From positions 10,498,075 through 10,562,074 of the forward strand of contig CM032811.1 of NCBI GenBank assembly GCA_019155185.1: DNA of 64,000 bases, written 5' to 3'. The position numbers and the translations under genes were made by a program. The notes beneath the pieces are model-generated. The model made no database searches. It was given only the letters and a program-made list of their open reading frames with translations, and was not told the origin of the DNA. Position 1 is the first letter of the stretch; each line of letters starts with the position of its first letter. The DNA comes from Beaufortia kweichowensis. Taxonomy: Eukaryota; Chordata; Actinopteri; Cypriniformes; Gastromyzontidae. This document shows, in pieces, positions 57,801-64,000 of the stretch.

Positions 57801-60800
57801 AAACCAGGCAGTAACAATTACTCAAGGTGCATTCCCCATGTGCATTTTCCAGAGCTTCAGCTTTATAGAGCTTGATGTAAAAAATTACTCTTGGCTGATA
57901 GGAATGAAGCCATTGATCTGCTTTTTGCCCCAACAATTAAGTTTATTACTCCTGCCATTGTGTATCTGCTTTTAGACATTTCTAGGACACTGTTTAAAGT
58001 TGTTAGGACAGATGATTAAAGAGATAAAAGAAAAACGCAAGGAAGGGGTTCGTGTTAGGACAGTGTGTGCCAGGAAATCGGACACAATGACTTTTTTCAT
58101 AGTAGAATTGCTGAAGATTGTCAACTGATGATAAAGACGTGTTTGGCTATCCTTTTTTATTTGCATTGAACATGTCTGAGGTGAACCAAGTAAATGATTT
58201 AATGACGAAGCTGCTACAAAATGACTCGTTAACAATGTTTGAAGGGAGTCTGTGGTTCATTTGAATGTTAAACTCATTTGGGTCCTTGTGTTTGTGGATT
58301 TAAATTTAAAATGAAATTGTTATGCACAAAAAAATCCACTATGAACTTGCAGTTCAAAACTTTTCCCCCTCCAATAAAGTAAACAATTATTAAAAAAATG
58401 GATTTGTAGTACTTGGTTAAATTGCAGATTATCATACCAGCTTTGAACAGACCCAGCCTGAATCAAACCCAGCCTAAGCTAAACAGATTGGTGTCATCGG
58501 TTCCATTTTCCATCAGAATTATTACTTACAGTAGCAAAATGTGATATGCACCCAAAGTGCTTTCTGTACACTATTCAGAAGCGTTACTTTCTGCATGCTG
58601 TTCAGAAAATGCTGTATAGAGATCACCGAAAATATATGTTGACTGCTGTGTTTGTGTGTGAAAGAAAATAAATTGTGCATTATCTGGCAACTAGGTTCTG
58701 CTATTATTCAAGTTAAAGAATTATTGAAGATAGTTAAACTCTAAACATGTTTCTTGCTATGAGTGTTACTTTGAGAAATATTGTAATTTTAAGCCAATTA
58801 TTTGTTTTTATTCCTCCATATTTATTTATAAATGTAAACATTTCTGATGAAATATAAGTCAACCAATATTCTAAAAACATTTGACTGAATATCATTTGTT
58901 GCTTCATGTCAAGTCAATTTAGACATGTTGTAGTTTGAGATTGTAGCTATTTCAGCCAACAAAATCATGTATGTTAAAAAAAAAACTTTGTTTTGGAGCT
59001 TTGTCAAAAGATATCTGATCTGTGATGGGAAAACAGACACTTCCAGCCATTATGGGTTACACGTTTTACAATCTAATAGGCTGTATATTATGCTCTTGGG
59101 TAAACATGGATGTCTTTATGGTTGTTTTACTGATGTGATTTCAGTCGTGAAAAACACCAGACAAATGTAGTATTTTCCTGTTGCCATAGTCATTGTGTGT
59201 ATGTGAACATCTGAGGGGTTTTAAAAAAACCACAGTCCTGTTTAGAATTTACCTTGTACATTTTTGATCAGACTGGCTGAAGTTAGACATTATCTTTTCC
59301 TTAGTATTTATATAAGCATGATAAGTAAAGAATGTGAAACTGTGATTACACGCTTAGTAAATGTGTCATGTGTCATGAGAGTACATTAGTAACCAAAAGA
59401 GTCAACAACAGGGATCGTGTATATGTCAAAAGATGACAAGACTACGAACACATAAACATAACTACGAACACGGAAAACATACATATGCATTCATTCTTAT
59501 TCATATCAAAATAATCATATGAGTCATACTGGGTTTGGTTTATGCCATTCTTCTTTATAAGGTGGAGCTGGCTTAAAGTATTACTGTAAATTAAACTACA
59601 GTTTGTCAAGATTGGGAATTGAAATGCAATCACATCTTAACCAGTTATAGGGCATATTATCCTAAGAAGGTTTTAAATCTATTTAAAGTTAAAGCAAGAA
59701 GTAAATGATAGTGGAACTGCAGAGTTGCTTAAAATAAAAAAGTCCTTGGATTACCCTAAAAAATGGCTTTAAAACGGTTTAGTCAGTTTATGCAAGCTGT
59801 AGTACAGAAAGAAAAAAGTTTGTCAAAGATAATTTTCTGTGTTTTGAACAGGATGCAGAAGACCACAGACTTGTCTGGATGTGATACCATAAAAGTTTTG
59901 ATTTGGATGTTGGTGAGGTACGTATAAAGGTCAATATAAAGGATATCATAGATACTAAAATCAGTGCATATCAGTTCATAACAAACACCCAGATACTAAA
60001 ACCATGTTTGTTTAAACCAATACAAAGGCAATAGAAAGACTGATAAGTATTTAGGTTAATGTTACAAAAGCAGGTCTATTTAAATTTATATTGACCAGTT
60101 TTAGGCTTTACAAAGACAAATTTGACAACAACAGCATCACAACAGGCTTCTTTAGTAAATGTACCTGGGTGTGATTAATAAACGGACACGATTCTGTTGT
60201 GTGGTATATGTTTACACATCTGAGGTTACGCCGTGACGCATCAGAAAATCTGCTGTTAAAATGGGAGGGTCACAGGTTAGGATGCCAAACATTCCGTGCC
60301 AGCTGTGACTAAACCAATAGTGTTTAAATTTAGAAAGGAAAATAGTCTGATGCATTCATCCCAAAATCTTCCGTAATTGTTATGTGGATTAAAGATGAAT
60401 ATAGAGTACAGTAAATACCACTAAACAATTGCTAATATAAGAAAAAGAGAACAGTCAGCATGGTGGAAAGTGGGTCATTGCATTGTAATTGAAATATGCA
60501 AATGTTCATTTGTCTTAAATAAGTAAATAATCATCACAGAAGATTTTTGCAAGGGTTGTTACATTTCAAGATGTGTTGAAATATTTGGAATTTATTGTCT
60601 GTGTATATAAAATGTTTTGAATAATACCTATAATGCTTTAGGGCTGACAGTGATTTGTAGGTTTGGCTGCTTTGAAAGTTAATGCTAGTGATGAGTGATG
60701 ATACCTATTTTTGTTGTGGTGAACAATCAAAAGGCACAACCCATGTCAGGAACACTTTCTAACAATGCAAACATGTCAATACCAGAGTGTCATTTATGTT

Positions 60801-61199
60801 TTTTATTTAATTTAATGATTTTTTGTAAAAGGCAACCCAGACACAATGAAAACTAATGCTAATTGCCCTCTAAAGTCTTTTAGTCTTCAAATGTGCTTAT
60901 AAAGAGAAAGAATAATAGACATTGTTATAATAGTTATAATTTGTGCCTTCAGATCAAAAGGTTAAGGTCAAGAAAAACATTTCACTCATTCGACCCTTTA
61001 TTTGTTTTGAAAATGTAATGTTTTTCATTTCAGTAGCCATACATTTGTGATTCTAACAATTGGATATCTCTATAACAAGGGTTATGTTAATGCACCTGAC
61101 ATCCAGGTACAAAATTGTCTTCGTATGATTTTGTAACCATGTAATATTTTGACTCCTGTACCTTTAAGGAACATGAGCAATCATTTATCACAATGGATT

Positions 61200-61459
61200 T
61201 GTAGGTGACCCAGTCGGGTGTGAGCACGTTCACGGCTTCACGTTGGCATTGTGCGCGTGCACAGTCTGTGATGGACGTGAGGAAGCGCAGTTTCATTTCT
61301 GACTTTGGAATATTGCGACCAATACATGATTTATTGTGCAGTGAAGCAGGGCAAAACTTTGTGAGTTTAGTAAAGAAATCGGTCTGGCTTAAAGTTTAAT
61401 TTAGCTCAACCAAACGAGTTCACAGAATTCATCGGAATTTATTCGTTTTATCAGACAAC
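61200..61459 (+). promoter_or_regulatory. Promoter-like segment at the right edge
   Basis: A CpG-containing block with an NRF1-like TGCGCGTGCA (61252-61261) after about 10 kb of AT-rich DNA. It is followed by a possible first coding exon, so the inferred direction is plus. Confidence 0.35.
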
Positions 61460-61474
61460 ATGTTTCCAAGAGCG
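61460..61474 (+). CDS. Possible first coding exon, MFPRA (partial gene)
   Basis: ATG in a fair context (agacaacATG, A at -3) encodes five residues, MFPRA, and runs straight into a splice donor, agagcg|gtaaga. I do not recognise the gene, and no matching second exon is visible in the remaining 2.5 kb. It could be a chance ATG plus donor. Confidence 0.25.
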
Positions 61475-61489
61475 GTAAGAGGATGATTT

Positions 61490-64000
61490 TTTACAGTAGA
61501 GTTTGTGTTACAGTCTGTATTTGTTCTGTATGTTATCACTGTATGCTTCGTTTAAAGTGAATGCGCTGGGCGCTAGACATTTTAGCCATGGAAAGCGATT
61601 CTGTTTTGATGCTTTTCTGTTTTTACTGTTTATTTTCCTAACATCAACACGTGCTTTTCATTTTCTGTATGGAGACATGTACTGTATATTACTGTCTACA
61701 ATTATTTTGCTAACACTAATTTATTTATTTTTTTATCTGGTTTTGTATTGTGATAAGAAGCGAAAAACGAAATACTGTGCAAGTTTATTTGTTTTTTTAA
61801 GTAACATCCCGACGTGTTTGTCTTTGAAACAGTTTTGTGATGTCGTTGTGAATTACACATTGGAATTTAACATGACAAGTCAGTGGTGTTATATAAATAT
61901 GTTACGCATCTTTAAAGCGTTAGGCATTTTGCCGCCCTGCGCATTTAGATTAACTAAATTCAGCACAGTCATTTTTAAATTAATTTCACAATCAAATAAC
62001 TATGTGCTAATGGTTCATTTAGGCGAAACTGAAGCACATGTCTAAAGGTAGCCCAAAACATGTCTCTCTCCATCTGACTTAACAGACAGACGCCATCCAT
62101 TGGCCAGATTATGTTAAGTGGCGATTTTAATGTAGTCTAATGTGCAGCAAAGCAGACGTCGTCACTCATTCAAACAAATGTTGATGGTAAAGAGTAGCCT
62201 ACTTAGAAATGGCTTTCTACCATCCTACATATAGATAAACACAATCGTCTATTATAAAATACACTTCTGTTATTCAGGAAAAAATATTTTTTTGTATCTG
62301 AAAATTACAGATACAGAACTACAAATGTTCACAGATACTGAACTTGCCTCTGTTCAGTGTAAATAATTTATGAAAGAAATGTTTAAATAAAACATTATTG
62401 TTTCTCAGTATATATTTAATATTAGTGATGTTTCATGTCTCAATTCAACACATTTAATTAGGACGATATAAAAAACGTATTTTATTTTCGTTATTTAAAT
62501 GCTCTATGCTTCACCTTCAATGTAGTTTTATTCTATGGTTTTTATTAGGGGTGAGTTATGTATTGTTTGTGTTTTGCTCTTCTGTTTCAACTCCATTAAT
62601 TTACTGATACTACTAGAATCAATTATGTGTTTAACATAAATTGAAAATTTATGAATTACAAACTTACTGTATTTTTACAAAGCTGCGGTTGGAAATGATA
62701 AATAACTATAAGAATCACCATTTACTAATCACAATCTTAGGAACATGCATTCCCCATCGTGGTTTTCAAGTGTGGTGGTTACTGCCAGGGCCATCATTTT
62801 AATTCGTAAGACCTAACAAAACTTTATTAATGCTGTGACCCAACTGCACCAGGCCCAATGAATAGACCATAGAATACAGTACCTTAGTGGACCTCCGGTT
62901 ATATTTGGCTATAGCCAAAACTACTTTGCGATGTGTGAAAATATTACCATATTTATTTGAGGCAAGCTTAAACGGGAAGGCCTTGGCTCTCAGCGGCAGC
63001 AGAAACATATACACTACTTAATCATAGTCATTATAATAAATCGAGCTGTGTGTGTTTATGTGCATGTTTTCCGGTGGACTCTGAAGTAAAAAAGCTGTTT
63101 GTAAAATCTCCTTGAGTTTTTCAGTCCGAAACAGTCAAGACAGAGCTCCGTTTTTTAAGTCATCTACAAAGTTCACACTTGTTAGTGGTATATGCTTTAA
63201 AACATAACCAAACATAGCAATGTATAACACTGAATATTAATCTCTCAGCTTTACTTGCTTGCTTTTACATGCTTAAAAAAAGGACGGACACTGAGAAACA
63301 GTCAGTATCTGTGATTTGATTATTATACGGATTGAAATATGGCATAAGACTTCAAGGAAGCATTGCGGTTTTCGATTGTTTCCTCTTTCACATCTGCCAA
63401 AAGATTTTACTCAAAACTGCATTTGAATCATCTTGAAATATTTATTCTCTGGGTTTGTGTGATCTCACTGTAGACCTGGATCAGACCAAATTTGATTTAT
63501 TCTTGGATTGTGGGATGGGTGCTATTTTAAAAGTCCTGCTGTCTTTGTATTTCACTACTTCTGGTTACGCCAGACTGATTCTGTTCAGACCACAACAACT
63601 ATAACTTTCCTACAGCCGTGCTCTCAGCTGCACTCTTTTGCACTTACCTGAAATGGAAACTATCTAAATGTATTATGAGACTGTCTATTCTCAGATGAGG
63701 CGGTATTGACCGTAGTGAAATACATATGTGTTTGGAGGGACTCGACGTATAATACATTGCAGATGATGGTTGCTATGAATGTCAAATGCTTATTCAGTTT
63801 GCTGTGAGAAAGTTACCGTAAAGATACTGTATATGGTTTTTATTATTTAAAATACGGGAAATTAAAAAATGCTAAAGCTCATGAAAGGTGTTATTGGCGA
63901 TAAATGTGATAATGTACGGCTAAGGAAATGATTTTACCAAAATGATTTTACCAAAATTACCAAAAAAAAGATGAATCAGTACAAAAAAATCAGATTTTGA
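61490..64000. other. Right-edge sequence, no supported exon
   Basis: AT-rich sequence. It includes a 180-codon plus-strand open frame (61503-62045) whose T-rich translation (strings of Phe, Leu, Tyr) looks like intron. No exon is supported. Confidence 0.5.

Larger units (their letters stand above)
51140..61140. other. 10 kb without a recognised gene
   Basis: AT-rich intergenic sequence. It holds fragments of the cyprinid palindromic repeat (52.17-52.26 and 53.52-53.62 kb), a SINE-like tail (54.80-54.86 kb) and a palindromic X-box-like motif (53934). No open frame here has recognisable homology or convincing splice sites. Confidence 0.5.

Noticed and set aside
61503..62045. 180-codon plus-strand open frame
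   Set aside because: Composition is T-rich intron-like with Phe/Leu/Tyr strings, no domain, and it lies just after a candidate splice donor.
63613..63680. Possible second exon for MFPRA after tttcctacag
   Set aside because: The frame that looks like a signal peptide needs two extra bases, whereas MFPRA ends on a whole codon; the in-phase frame stops quickly.
1..64000. CRISPR arrays, operons, riboswitches, tRNA or rRNA genes
   Set aside because: None seen. The window is vertebrate nuclear DNA with spliced genes, and no cloverleaf or rRNA-like segment was found.

Overview
This window is vertebrate nuclear DNA, most likely from a teleost of the carp/zebrafish group. It is AT-rich. It holds long-intron genes with GT-AG splice sites, microsatellites and fragments of interspersed repeats typical of cyprinid fish: the palindromic family ending in gggatagttcaccc / ggtgaactatccctt, and the fish SINE-like tail catttagctgacgcttttat. 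I see no sign of bacterial, phage or organellar sequence.

Three genes can be read with confidence, all on the minus strand. polr1g (RNA polymerase I subunit PAF49/RPA34) has three exons at 15199-16793 and encodes 284 aa. gpr4 (proton-sensing G-protein-coupled receptor) has a single coding exon at 20409-21500 encoding 363 aa, plus an inferred untranslated first exon about 10.6 kb upstream near 32.5 kb. eml2 (echinoderm microtubule-associated protein-like 2) has 22 coding exons at 37458-50970 encoding 805 aa. A second, internal first exon at 45516-45532 would give a 648-aa short form. All splice phases of eml2 and polr1g were checked by hand and the reading frames close exactly. The gpr4-eml2 adjacency, same strand and order, matches the human 19q13.32 cluster, where the polr1g orthologue (CD3EAP) also lies nearby.

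Region by region: 1-11.7 kb holds no recognisable coding exon. It has 3'UTR-like sequence, a polyadenylation signal near 7.1 kb and an unexplained 281-codon ORF. At 11.7-11.8 kb there is a GC-richer promoter-like segment with a CRE/E-box composite and a minus-strand splice donor. At 13.4-14.1 kb there are RFX X-box-like motifs. polr1g, gpr4 and eml2 follow. The gpr4 intron contains a small inverted-repeat transposon carrying a nested solo LTR, and three segments that look like non-coding regulatory candidates. A second copy of the same transposon makes up much of the last eml2 intron. From 51.1 to 61.1 kb I see nothing coding. At 61.2-61.5 kb there is a promoter-like segment and a possible plus-strand first exon whose gene would continue outside the window.

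The three genes do not form a pathway: ribosomal RNA synthesis, acid sensing and microtubule regulation. They are linked by ancestral synteny. I found no previously undescribed system. The points most worth checking are the dual-promoter structure of eml2, its 9-nt in-frame tandem acceptor, the gpr4 upstream ORFs, the X-box motifs and the unidentified promoters at the two edges.
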